Shown piece after piece: positions 1 to 6,159 of a stretch of 12,716 nucleotides of DNA (the stretch's first letter is position 1; each line of letters opens with the position of its first letter). The stretch is from Clostridium sp. UBA5530 (GTDB taxonomy: Bacteria > Bacillota > Clostridia > Clostridiales > Clostridiaceae). The notes under the pieces were generated by a model that was given only the letters and a program-made list of their open reading frames with translations, did not search any database and was not told the origin of the DNA. A program made the position numbers and the translations under genes. Location: positions 52,620 through 65,335 of the forward strand of contig DINW01000002.1 of NCBI GenBank assembly GCA_002423705.1, read 5' to 3'.

Positions 1-30
1 AATAATAGTGATTTCTATTTTAATTATATT

Positions 31-945
31 TTACTTAGTTTTTATTTCTCTTACAGGCCTTGCCTCTATATATCCCCTATATCCCATGGGAGCTAACTGA
101 AATCTTGGTGCTTCCTCCGGTGACCACTGAAATCCATAAATCTCAGGATTATAATTATCTATTGCCTTCCATAATTCATCAATAGCTTCCATAAATTCAT
201 CATCATCATAGGGCTGTCCCTGAAATACCATTACCCTACAGGGCTCCAAATCTATTAAATCAAAACCTTGAGGAATTTGTCCTTTATAATCTTGGGGTAC
301 TTCCACCCCTTGAACATAGGTTGAGGTATTAGGTTTAACTAACTTTTTAGGCAACCACATACCTACTGGCTCATATAGGGCTTCCTTTACGCTGGTAAGA
401 ACTCCCCATACATCGCATCCAACTTCCTCGCAATATTCAAAGTAGTGGGTGGCTTTTATGCCTCTCTTCAATATAAGCTTCCTAGCTGGTCTTTCTATTA
501 CTTGAACAAAAATTGTATTATTTTTAGACTCTCTTTTATTCATAGTACACTCTCCTTTTTTTACAATTTCATAATAACTACGAATATCATAGGGTATGAA
601 TAAGGGTATAGGAGGAGTTACCTTTCTATATTCTCTTGGACTTAATCCAAATTTCTTTGAAAAAGCCCTTGTAAATCCTTCATGAGAATCAAAAACAAAA
701 TCCAAAGCTACATCAACTACCTTTGATTTTCCGTCTCTCAGCTCTATAGCTGCCTTTGATAATCGTATATCTCGAATATAATCAAAGGGGGTTTTTCCCA
801 CAAGTTCTTTAAACATTCTAGCTGCATGCCATGCTGAATATCCTGAAATCTTAGCTAACATGGATAAAGTTATATTCTCTAAAATGTGGTCATTTATATA
901 GTCCTGCATCCTCTGTACCGCTTCAACATTGTCCAATGATTCCAT
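31..945 (-). CDS. AraC-family transcriptional regulator with C-terminal GyrI-like effector-binding domain
   Basis: This is a DNA-binding regulator with an attached ligand-sensing domain, expected in the cytoplasm. From the chosen start (304 aa), residues about 8-108 form the double helix-turn-helix of the AraC family. The first helix pair is around ITLSMLAKISGYSAWH. The second carries the family signature, VVDVALDFVFDSHEGFTRAF followed by KKFGLSPREYR. Residues about 143-300 look like the GyrI-like/AraC_E_bind fold that binds small, often cationic or drug-like molecules; this assignment rests on domain order and sequence feel, not on a search. A start ten codons further upstream (position 975) is possible but has no ribosome binding site. 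The ATG at 945 has GAGGTG at good spacing. The gene is the last of three minus-strand genes after the HD-domain gene, 108 bases downstream of it. The inducer and targets cannot be read from the sequence. Confidence 0.9.
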   Translation of the reverse strand: MESLDNVEAVQRMQDYINDHILENITLSMLAKISGYSAWHAARMFKELVGKTPFDYIRDIRLSKAAIELRDGKSKVVDVALDFVFDSHEGFTRAFSKKFGLSPREYRKVTPPIPLFIPYDIRSYYEIVKKGECTMNKRESKNNTIFVQVIERPARKLILKRGIKATHYFEYCEEVGCDVWGVLTSVKEALYEPVGMWLPKKLVKPNTSTYVQGVEVPQDYKGQIPQGFDLIDLEPCRVMVFQGQPYDDDEFMEAIDELWKAIDNYNPEIYGFQWSPEEAPRFQLAPMGYRGYIEARPVREIKTK

Positions 946-949
946 AGCT

Positions 950-959
950 ATCACCTCTT
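950..959 (-). promoter_or_regulatory. Ribosome binding site deciding the AraC-regulator start
   Basis: On the minus strand the sequence reads AAGAGGTGAT, ending four bases before the ATG at 945, with the GAGGTG core six bases away. The in-frame ATG at 975 has only AT-rich sequence before it, so 945 is preferred. Confidence 0.75.
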
Positions 960-1053
960 GTATTAAGGATATCATTTATACTATGCTACTTCTTGACTTG
1001 CATTGCTAACATACATTTTAAGTTTTTCCACATATTCACTTTAGTAAAATCCA

Positions 1054-2586
1054 CTATAAAGCTTCATATTCTTCCCTGGTATAGAATTGGGAATTCCTCA
1101 AATAAACCGGAATATCCATCTCCTTATTATTTATCATTATTTTGGCATATTTCCTAGCTATCTCTAACACATATGTGTTATCATTTTGAGGCAAGTTTCC
1201 TATACATCTTAGCCTTAATCTAATATTTTCGCTAAGTTCCGGTATATTAAATAAACTTAAAAACCTTTCACATCTTCCTTTAAAAGCTCGCTCAGGATCA
1301 AGGTTAAAAAGTTCCTCATTGTCAAAGATAAAGTCCACATTAAGCCAGTGATCTTCCATATATATATTTGTTGAGCAGAATTCCTCTATATATTCTCTAT
1401 TTTGATTTGCCCTAGATAACCTTGAAAATTCCTCTAGCTCATCTATAAATGTTAAAAATGCAGATGGATTTTTTATGCTAGTTATTTGGTAATTATTGCT
1501 GGTATGATCAGCTATTGCCTGCATTATAGTTAGCTTAGTTACATCTCTAGGCAAAAATTTATTTTTCAAATCTACACTATTATAATCAGACTCCTTGATT
1601 GAGCATTTGCTCATGGAAGCTACATTTTTCATTAACAAAAAAGCACTCATGATTCCATGCTTATACTCCTCAAAATCTTTGCTGTAGCGCCAATAATCTG
1701 CTTTATTATTTTCTATATAACATTTTGTAATAAAAGATCTTTTTAGTTCTCTAATAGTGTCCTTAGATGCTGCATCTAATTTTTCCTTATCCATACTTAT
1801 TATGTCATTTTCCTTGTCTATGATAAATAATTCTGTAAGTTCTTTTTTATCCTTAAGTTTTATATCTATAAATATTTGAAGTTCTTCACTTAAATATCTA
1901 ATAAATTCTGTAACATATATCTGCTCTATATCTGTGTAATTGAAAGCAAATTCATCATAGTTTTTTATAGAAAAATAAGGAAGCACTGAACACATAGCCT
2001 TGTTTATCTTTTCTATCTTTTTTAAAGGATATCCTAGATCATGAGTCAATGCTATAATACACCTACTAGCTTCTCCATTCTCTTCCACCTGGCAAAGTTT
2101 GTTTAAAAGTATTCCTATATTTTTTATGCTATCATCAAAGTTAACATCTTTCATAATATTATAAAGGGTTTTCATTTGAATATAGTTACTATCCATATCT
2201 ACGGTGACTTCATCAAATTCATGATGCTTCATTATATACTCCCCAAGGAAATACACCCACAAAGAATGAAGGGTGTGGTCTCTATAAAAAGAATCTGAAG
2301 CAAAAATCAGTTCCTCAAAGTTCACATATTCATCAAAGTACTTAAACAATTTATCGTAGCCTCTTTTGTCTGGATCTATACTGCTCATGGCTGCCTCAAA
2401 TAATGCTTTCCATAAATTCTTGGCAACCATTATCCTCTTATTCATGGCTTCACATTGTTTAAGGTCCATCACATAGACCTTAATCTTTTCTTTATATCCA
2501 CTTCTTCCCCTCAAATAACAAATATTATCCTTTTCAAGTTCCTCCAAATAACAATCTAACACTATATCCTCATTTAAATATTTCAT
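1054..2586 (-). CDS. Divergent HD-domain (metal-dependent phosphohydrolase-like) protein, function unknown
   Basis: The protein has 510 aa, no signal peptide and no membrane segment, so it is probably cytosolic. I do not recognise a named family, but the metal-ligand pattern of the HD phosphohydrolase superfamily is visible in order: H104 and H107 (YRDHTLHS), H182-D183 (LTHDLGYP), H310 (EEYKHGIM), H361 (AIADHTS) and D382 in FIDELEEFSRLSR. The last resembles the terminal Asp segment of other HD enzymes. About 125 residues, rich in charged residues, separate the HD pair from H310, much more than in a compact HD domain. Residues 1-100 and about 400-510 flank the core and match nothing I know. 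HD enzymes cleave phosphate esters such as nucleotides or cyclic dinucleotides; the substrate here is unknown. The ribosome binding site (a run of G four bases before the ATG) is good. It lies 58 bases after the LuxR-type regulator with no terminator between, so co-transcription is likely. Confidence 0.75.
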   Translation of the reverse strand: MKYLNEDIVLDCYLEELEKDNICYLRGRSGYKEKIKVYVMDLKQCEAMNKRIMVAKNLWKALFEAAMSSIDPDKRGYDKLFKYFDEYVNFEELIFASDSFYRDHTLHSLWVYFLGEYIMKHHEFDEVTVDMDSNYIQMKTLYNIMKDVNFDDSIKNIGILLNKLCQVEENGEASRCIIALTHDLGYPLKKIEKINKAMCSVLPYFSIKNYDEFAFNYTDIEQIYVTEFIRYLSEELQIFIDIKLKDKKELTELFIIDKENDIISMDKEKLDAASKDTIRELKRSFITKCYIENNKADYWRYSKDFEEYKHGIMSAFLLMKNVASMSKCSIKESDYNSVDLKNKFLPRDVTKLTIMQAIADHTSNNYQITSIKNPSAFLTFIDELEEFSRLSRANQNREYIEEFCSTNIYMEDHWLNVDFIFDNEELFNLDPERAFKGRCERFLSLFNIPELSENIRLRLRCIGNLPQNDNTYVLEIARKYAKIMINNKEMDIPVYLRNSQFYTREEYEAL

Positions 2587-2644
2587 ATTCCCCCCCTAAA
2601 CTATGTATATATATTTTCTTTAATGAATTTTATATAAGTTCATT

Positions 2645-3733
2645 CTAACTTTCTTTATTAATTTTATACACAAGACCCGTTCTGTTATCTACCCCTACCT
2701 TTTTAAATATGTTCTCCATATGGGCTTTTACCGTGTTATAACTTATAAATAGTTCACTAGCTATTTCCTTATTGCTTAATCCTTTCTGAACCAAGTCAAC
2801 AATTTCTATCTCTCTAGATGTAAGTTCATAAATTTCTAAGCTTTTTTGAAATTCCCTTTTAGCCTCCGCTGAAGTTTTAGCTATGTAAATATGAATTAAA
2901 GTCTCTAATCCATGGTCATGGCTGGCAGTCATAGATGATAATACTTTAAAGTTATAATTATTTATGGTTGTATATAAGCAATTAGTACTATTATCTTTTT
3001 CAAATTGACTTTGCTTAAATAATATATCTATTACTTCTTTTACAGGATTTAACACTCTTTTATTATTTAATATATCTAAGCAATAAATTTGGGCCATATC
3101 ATTAGAAGATACTATGGTATAATTGGCCTTTAATATAATTATACCTATTGGGCATTGTGCTACTGCACCTTTAAAGATTTCCTCTTTATAAGATTTTTCT
3201 CTTAATTCAATATGGTTATTTAACGCCATTGAAATAATTCCACTTAGTTTTTCTAAAATTGCTATATCCTTAGCTTTAAAGTTCCCACAATCCTTGGGAT
3301 TAAATACCCCTATACCACCTAATAGATTAGATCCCATTTTTAATGGCATGGCCACTTCATAGTACAAATTATCCCTTCTTAGGAAATCCCTATAATACTC
3401 CGTATCTTCAAATTGTCTATAAGACATTATATCTGTTATAGATACAACATTTTTGTTAAACACTGAATTTAGATCTCCTACACTATGAAATATATCCTTT
3501 GTGTAATAATAATCATCATAAGTTTCTGTTAAAGTATCACTTATATTGTTTGTCACTGGATTTATAAATCTTCCTTTCTCATTAGCTAAAAAGAAAGTCA
3601 GATGATTGTATCCAAAAAAACTTGAGAGATTCTTAAGGGTAGCACTTCTAAAATCAGTCTGTGATTGTTGGATATTCGTCATAAACTCAACTATTTTTTC
3701 ATAATCTTTTTTGTTAATTCCATCACTGGCCAT
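2645..3733 (-). CDS. LuxR-family transcriptional regulator with GAF-like sensor domain
   Basis: This is a transcription factor of about 362 aa from the chosen start. The N-terminal half (about residues 10-175) looks like a GAF-type sensor domain, ending in the typical stretch AMPLKMGSNLLGGIGVFNP followed by a helix. Residues about 185-285 could be a PAS-like domain (GAVAQCPIGIIILKANYTIV). The C-terminal 60 residues are a clear LuxR/FixJ helix-turn-helix: LTSREIEIVDLVQKGLSNKE, then IASELFISYNTVKAHMENIF. There is no receiver domain, so it probably senses a ligand directly. A GTG start at 3814 would give 389 aa, but those extra 27 codons lie inside a 59-bp repeat that also occurs upstream, and the GTG is itself part of an AAGGTGAT sequence. 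The ATG at 3733 has AAAGG eight bases ahead and begins where the conserved domain starts. The regulator is divergent from an SDR gene and leads the HD and AraC genes. Confidence 0.88.
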   Translation of the reverse strand: MASDGINKKDYEKIVEFMTNIQQSQTDFRSATLKNLSSFFGYNHLTFFLANEKGRFINPVTNNISDTLTETYDDYYYTKDIFHSVGDLNSVFNKNVVSITDIMSYRQFEDTEYYRDFLRRDNLYYEVAMPLKMGSNLLGGIGVFNPKDCGNFKAKDIAILEKLSGIISMALNNHIELREKSYKEEIFKGAVAQCPIGIIILKANYTIVSSNDMAQIYCLDILNNKRVLNPVKEVIDILFKQSQFEKDNSTNCLYTTINNYNFKVLSSMTASHDHGLETLIHIYIAKTSAEAKREFQKSLEIYELTSREIEIVDLVQKGLSNKEIASELFISYNTVKAHMENIFKKVGVDNRTGLVYKINKES

Positions 3734-3741
3734 ATAACCAA

Positions 3742-3746
3742 CCTTT
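3742..3746 (-). promoter_or_regulatory. Ribosome binding site for the preferred LuxR-regulator start
   Basis: The minus strand reads AAAGG here, eight bases before the ATG at 3733. The overlapping AGGTTGG (3738-3744) is perfectly complementary to CCAACCT at 3862-3868 in the leader, so the site could be masked by long-range pairing. Confidence 0.55.
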
Positions 3747-3763
3747 CCCTCACTATACTGAAT

Positions 3764-3822
3764 CTTGCTGTAACACTCTACATTCTTTAGGCTTGCCATA
3801 ACAATAGCTATCACCTTAGATT
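3764..3822 (-). repeat. Imperfect tandem repeat, copy 2 (59 bp)
   Basis: This is the copy nearer the LuxR-type gene. It aligns without gaps to 3837-3895, with 44 of 59 bases identical and a period of 73 bp. The shared blocks are TAGCT, GTTAT, CCTAAA and GAGTGTTACAGCA. The flanking bases AATCT (3818-3822) and AGATT (3761-3765) can close it as a helix, but the inner stem seen in copy 1 is largely broken here. Confidence 0.8.
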
Positions 3823-3836
3823 TTATCTAATGTCTA

Positions 3837-3895
3837 CCTGCTGTAACACTCCCCCTTATTTAGGTTGGAGATAACAGCAGCTACGACCCTAGATA
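3837..3895 (-). repeat. Imperfect tandem repeat, copy 1 (59 bp)
   Basis: This is the upstream copy and the better folded one. A perfect 7-bp stem (3874-3880 with 3838-3844) and an inner 4-bp CTCC/GGAG stem surround a loop containing CCAACCT. It is 75% identical to copy 2. The differences are spread over all three codon positions, which argues that the similarity is not due to protein coding. Confidence 0.8.
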
Positions 3896-3931
3896 AGTTC
3901 AACTAACCTTCAGTTTGGGTCCAACTCCACC

Positions 3932-3946
3932 TGAAACTAAGTTTCA
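3932..3946. promoter_or_regulatory. Perfect 7-bp-arm palindrome, possible operator or hairpin
   Basis: TGAAACT-A-AGTTTCA is a perfect inverted repeat with a one-base centre, just downstream of the presumed LuxR-gene promoter. It may be a protein-binding site, or simply one arm of the longer leader stem that spans 3901-3943. Confidence 0.35.
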
Positions 3947-3959
3947 CTTGATGTAAATA

Positions 3960-3987
3960 CTTATATATATTATATAATAAAATCCAA
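3960..3987 (-). promoter_or_regulatory. Candidate promoter of the LuxR-type regulator gene
   Basis: On the minus strand TTGGAT (3982-3987) and TATAAG (3960-3965) are separated by 16 bases. Transcription would start near 3953, exactly where the structured leader begins. The region is very AT-rich, so a chance match is possible. Confidence 0.35.
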
Positions 3988-4069
3988 TTATAAGCTAAGG
4001 AATAGGAAAAAAGTATTACTGTTTTTAAATAAATTAACCCTTTTTCCCTATGGAAGCCTACTTGTGTTT

Positions 4070-4102
4070 TTGTCATAATTTACTTAGGAAGTGATTTAAT
4101 AT
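4070..4102 (+). promoter_or_regulatory. Weak candidate promoter of the SDR gene
   Basis: TTGTCA (4070-4075) is one base from the -35 consensus. TTTAAT/TAATAT at 4095-4102 could serve as -10, but the spacing of 19 or more bases is longer than usual. A start near 4108 would place the three leader hairpins at the 5' end of the transcript. Confidence 0.25.
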
Positions 4103-4112
4103 TATCATTTGT

Positions 4113-4229
4113 GCTGTTAAAAATATAACAGCTATTGGAGAATTGAATCTTTAAATAAGTTCAACTTCTCACTCCAAGGTTATGTCACTGTTAATCTTTA
4201 TTTAAATAGCATTAAAGACTAACAGTGAC
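4113..4229 (+). promoter_or_regulatory. Three consecutive stem-loops in the SDR gene leader
   Basis: Hairpin 1 (4113-4132) has perfect 7-bp arms, GCTGTTA/TAACAGC. Hairpin 2 (4135-4177) pairs TTGGAGAATTGAA with TTCAACTTCTCACTCCAA, with small bulges. Hairpin 3 (4184-4229) has 17-bp arms with one mismatch around a 12-base loop. None is followed by a run of T, so they are not ordinary terminators. Hairpin 3 ends 13 bases before the SDR ribosome binding site (GAGGGG, 4245-4250). They could form a cis-regulatory RNA, or the long inverted repeat could be an operator. I recognise no known class. Confidence 0.45.
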
Positions 4230-4261
4230 TGAAAAGAAAATTTAGAGGGGATGTGTAGTAA

Positions 4262-5059
4262 ATGTTTACAAATTTACAAGGTCAAATTGCTGTTATCACA
4301 GGTGGTGGCTCAGGTATAGGCCGTGACATATGCTTAGAATTCGCTAAGGCCGGTGCCAAGGTTATGGTTACTGGTAGAAGAGAAAGCAATATCAATGAAA
4401 CAAAAAAACTTATTGAAGACTTAAATGGCTATGCAGAAACTTATAAAATGGATGTATCTGATAAGGATAATGTAGAAAATGTTTTTCAAGAGATTTATGA
4501 CAAACATGGTAAAATAGACATTCTTATAAATAATGCAGGTTTCTCAACAGCTCCTACTGTATGTACAAATATGTGTGATAGAGATTGGGATGGTCTTCTA
4601 AAGACTCATTTATATGGAGCTTTTTATTGCTCAAGAGCCTGTGGCAGACTTATGAAAAAGAATAAATATGGAAGAATAATTAATATGTCATCTTTAGCTG
4701 GTATCTATGGCCTAGTTGGGAATATTAACTATTCAGTTGCAAAAACTGCCTTTGTAGGCTTCACCTATACTTTAGCTAAAGAGCTAGGACCATATGGAAT
4801 AACTGTCAATGCTCTTCAACCTGGAATCATAAGAACTGGCATGACTGAAGGTGCCTTATCCTCCTTAGAAAAGGACTTCGTAAATACTACTCCAGTAAGG
4901 AAAATTGGAGAACCAAAGGATGTATCATCTGCAGCACTATTCTTTGCTAGTCCTGATTCTAGTTTTCTTACGGGGGTAATTATGCCAGTAGATGGTGGAT
5001 ATATCTTAAATTCAGGAATGGATTTATTGATGTTAGAAACAAGTTCCAAAGAAGACTAA
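4262..5059 (+). CDS. Short-chain dehydrogenase/reductase (SDR), FabG-like classical type
   Basis: This is an NAD(P)(H)-dependent oxidoreductase, cytosolic, 265 aa, the usual classical SDR length. It shows the cofactor motif TGGGSGIG (13-20), NNAG (90-93), the active-site serine in NMSSLAG (143/144) and YSVAK (Y157, K161), with the family ending LTGVIMPVDGGYIL. The Arg pair after the second strand (VTGRR, 39-40) suggests NADP(H). The position of the usual structural Asn of the catalytic tetrad is His116 (KTHLYGAF), a variant seen in some SDRs such as hydroxyacyl-CoA dehydrogenases. The substrate cannot be told: hydroxyacyl thioester, sugar acid or steroid-like alcohol are all open. About 15 residues extend past the usual end. 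The ATG has GAGGGG eleven bases upstream, a rather long spacing, behind a highly structured leader. It is divergent from the LuxR-type regulator, which is a plausible controller. Confidence 0.92.
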   Translation: MFTNLQGQIAVITGGGSGIGRDICLEFAKAGAKVMVTGRRESNINETKKLIEDLNGYAETYKMDVSDKDNVENVFQEIYDKHGKIDILINNAGFSTAPTVCTNMCDRDWDGLLKTHLYGAFYCSRACGRLMKKNKYGRIINMSSLAGIYGLVGNINYSVAKTAFVGFTYTLAKELGPYGITVNALQPGIIRTGMTEGALSSLEKDFVNTTPVRKIGEPKDVSSAALFFASPDSSFLTGVIMPVDGGYILNSGMDLLMLETSSKED

Positions 5060-5098
5060 AAATACATCTCACTTAGCCTTATTATTTTAGAGTATATA

Positions 5099-5144
5099 AA
5101 AACACACCTCTTTATATAGTTTTTTAATAAAAGGGGTGTGTTTT
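5099..5144. terminator. Bidirectional intrinsic terminator between SDR and coiled-coil genes
   Basis: AAAACACACCTCTTT (5099-5113) pairs with AAAGGGGTGTGTTTT (5130-5144), with one G-T wobble, around an AT-rich loop. T-rich runs lie on both outer sides, the better one on the minus strand. It sits between the converging SDR gene and the gene ending at 5153. Confidence 0.85.
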
Positions 5145-5152
5145 CTGCAATT

Positions 5153-5857
5153 TTATTCTTCTTCCTGATTAGTGTCAGTGTTTGTTTCCTTTTCTCTAAT
5201 CTCCTTTGAGTCCTTTGTACTATCCATTGCCTTTTTCACCTGGTTATTAGCAGCACCTTCCAGTCCAGCCATGGCACCTTTTAACTTGGCTGCATGTTTA
5301 CCATTAAAGGACCAGGTTTCCTTTGGTACTGATTTCATATCTAAATATGAAAGTTCATTTTCTAACCTAGCCTTGGAGCCATTGAATTGATGGACATTGT
5401 CTATGGAACTCTTTGCCTCTATTAGTTTTGTAAGACTCTTTGCAATTATGACTCCATCCTTCACTGTATCTCCATTTAGTCTTTCTCTCTCTTCTGCTTC
5501 TTTTTCAGCCTTTTCCTCTGCTTTTTCCTTGGCCTCTTCTAATTCTCTCTGTTTTTCCATGATTTTAGCTTGTTGGATTTGTTTATCAATGTCCTTGATA
5601 TTATCATCAATTATAGATAACATATCTTTTTTTTCTTCTATAGATATATTGTCATTACCCCTAATTTTTTCTTTTCTCTCTAGAATTTTATTTCTTTGTT
5701 CCTGTAATATTTCCAATAAGGATTTTTCTCCTTGAACTAGGTTATTATTATTTTTTAAGATGCTTTTCTTATTCTGATCCTTATTATAATTAGTATCTAA
5801 ATTAGTATGCCTAAAGAAACTGTTCCCTGAGCTAGTCATTGCATTATTAATTCTCAT
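5153..5857 (-). CDS. Hypothetical soluble coiled-coil protein
   Basis: I do not recognise this 234-aa protein. The N-terminal 40 residues are Asn/Ser-rich and probably disordered. Residues about 45-130 are a strongly charged coiled coil (ILQEQRNKILERKEKI, then ELEEAKEKAEEKAEKEAEER). A central part (about 130-215) looks folded and contains KETWSFNGKHAAKLKGAMAG, and the end is a Glu/Thr/Asn-rich acidic tail. No signal peptide or membrane segment is seen, so it should be cytosolic. A TTG start at 5890 would add 11 residues, but the ATG at 5857 has a textbook GGAGG eight bases upstream. The beginning MRINNAM resembles small flagellar-type or FlxA-like clostridial proteins, which is only an impression. 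It stands alone between two terminators, so it is its own transcription unit. Confidence 0.75.
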   Translation of the reverse strand: MRINNAMTSSGNSFFRHTNLDTNYNKDQNKKSILKNNNNLVQGEKSLLEILQEQRNKILERKEKIRGNDNISIEEKKDMLSIIDDNIKDIDKQIQQAKIMEKQRELEEAKEKAEEKAEKEAEERERLNGDTVKDGVIIAKSLTKLIEAKSSIDNVHQFNGSKARLENELSYLDMKSVPKETWSFNGKHAAKLKGAMAGLEGAANNQVKKAMDSTKDSKEIREKETNTDTNQEEE

Positions 5858-5865
5858 GGTATTCG

Positions 5866-5870
5866 CCTCC
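5866..5870 (-). promoter_or_regulatory. Ribosome binding site deciding the coiled-coil protein start
   Basis: GGAGG on the minus strand lies eight bases before the ATG at 5857. It is better than the GGTGA before the alternative TTG at 5890. Confidence 0.7.
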
Positions 5871-6107
5871 AAATTTTCTATAGAATTCAAAATTCACCCA
5901 ATGTAAGTTTATCCTTATATTATCATCGTATCTAATCAATGGAATCTTTAGTAATTAAATCTCAACATGGATTTTATTATGGTTTGATCTCTGCCTTGCT
6001 ACTATAATAAACCTAGCAATAATAGTATTATGCTTTTTATATTTAACTAAAACTAAAAAAATGTGATTATATTCACCTTATACAGTTAAAGATATAAGAC
6101 TATATTA

Positions 6108-6140
6108 ATAGCTAGGAAAAACTTTCGGTTTCCTAGCTAT
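6108..6140. terminator. Terminator-like hairpin after the ABC-F gene
   Basis: ATAGCTAGGAAA and TTTCCTAGCTAT form a perfect 12-bp stem around a nine-base loop, 20 bases past the end of the ABC-F gene on the minus strand. The following bases (TTAATATAG) are only moderately T-rich. The rest of the gap between the coiled-coil and ABC-F genes (5891-6107) is AT-rich with nothing else I can name. Confidence 0.6.
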
Positions 6141-6159
6141 TTAACCATAATATCTAAAT

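Larger units (their letters stand above)
3733..3953 (-). ncRNA. Candidate structured 5' leader RNA of the LuxR-type regulator gene
   Basis: This stretch of about 220 bases, read on the minus strand, holds several helices visible by eye. A long stem pairs 3931-3943 with 3901-3913 (11 of 13 positions paired). CTGCTGT (3874-3880) pairs with ACAGCAG (3838-3844), with an inner CTCC/GGAG pair (3867-3870 with 3849-3852). An outer pair joins 3890-3894 to 3825-3829. The segment TTAGAT (3825-3830) can instead pair with ATCTAA (3816-3821), so two helices exclude each other. CCAACCT (3862-3868), inside the second hairpin, complements the ribosome binding site. A promoter-like sequence sits just upstream at 3960-3987. 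This looks like a cis-regulatory RNA, but I could match it to no riboswitch class I know. Whether it is transcribed is inference, and the 5' end is approximate. Confidence 0.45.

Noticed and set aside
2622..2644. AT-only inverted repeat between the LuxR and HD genes as a terminator
   Set aside because: The arms (AATGAA/TTCATT) are short and weak and no T-run follows on the minus strand, so read-through is expected.
3733..3953. Leader as a T-box, SAM, lysine, ZTP, guanidine or c-di-GMP riboswitch
   Set aside because: None of the conserved cores I know for these classes is present; for example there is no T-box sequence and no antiterminator or terminator pair.
4251..4253. ATG directly after GAGGGG as an alternative SDR start
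   Set aside because: It is out of frame with the SDR protein, has no spacing to the ribosome binding site, and gives only a very short peptide.
3733..4261. CRISPR array or insertion sequence in the intergenic region
   Set aside because: Only two imperfect repeat copies exist, and no transposase fragment, terminal inverted repeats or target duplication is visible.
4816..5049. Open frame opposite the SDR gene
   Set aside because: It lies wholly inside a strong SDR coding frame and has no ribosome binding site or recognisable motif.
5172..5735. Two plus-strand frames rich in Ser, Phe and Leu opposite the coiled-coil gene
   Set aside because: Their composition is what the complement of a Glu/Lys-rich coiled coil gives. 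They have no ribosome binding sites.
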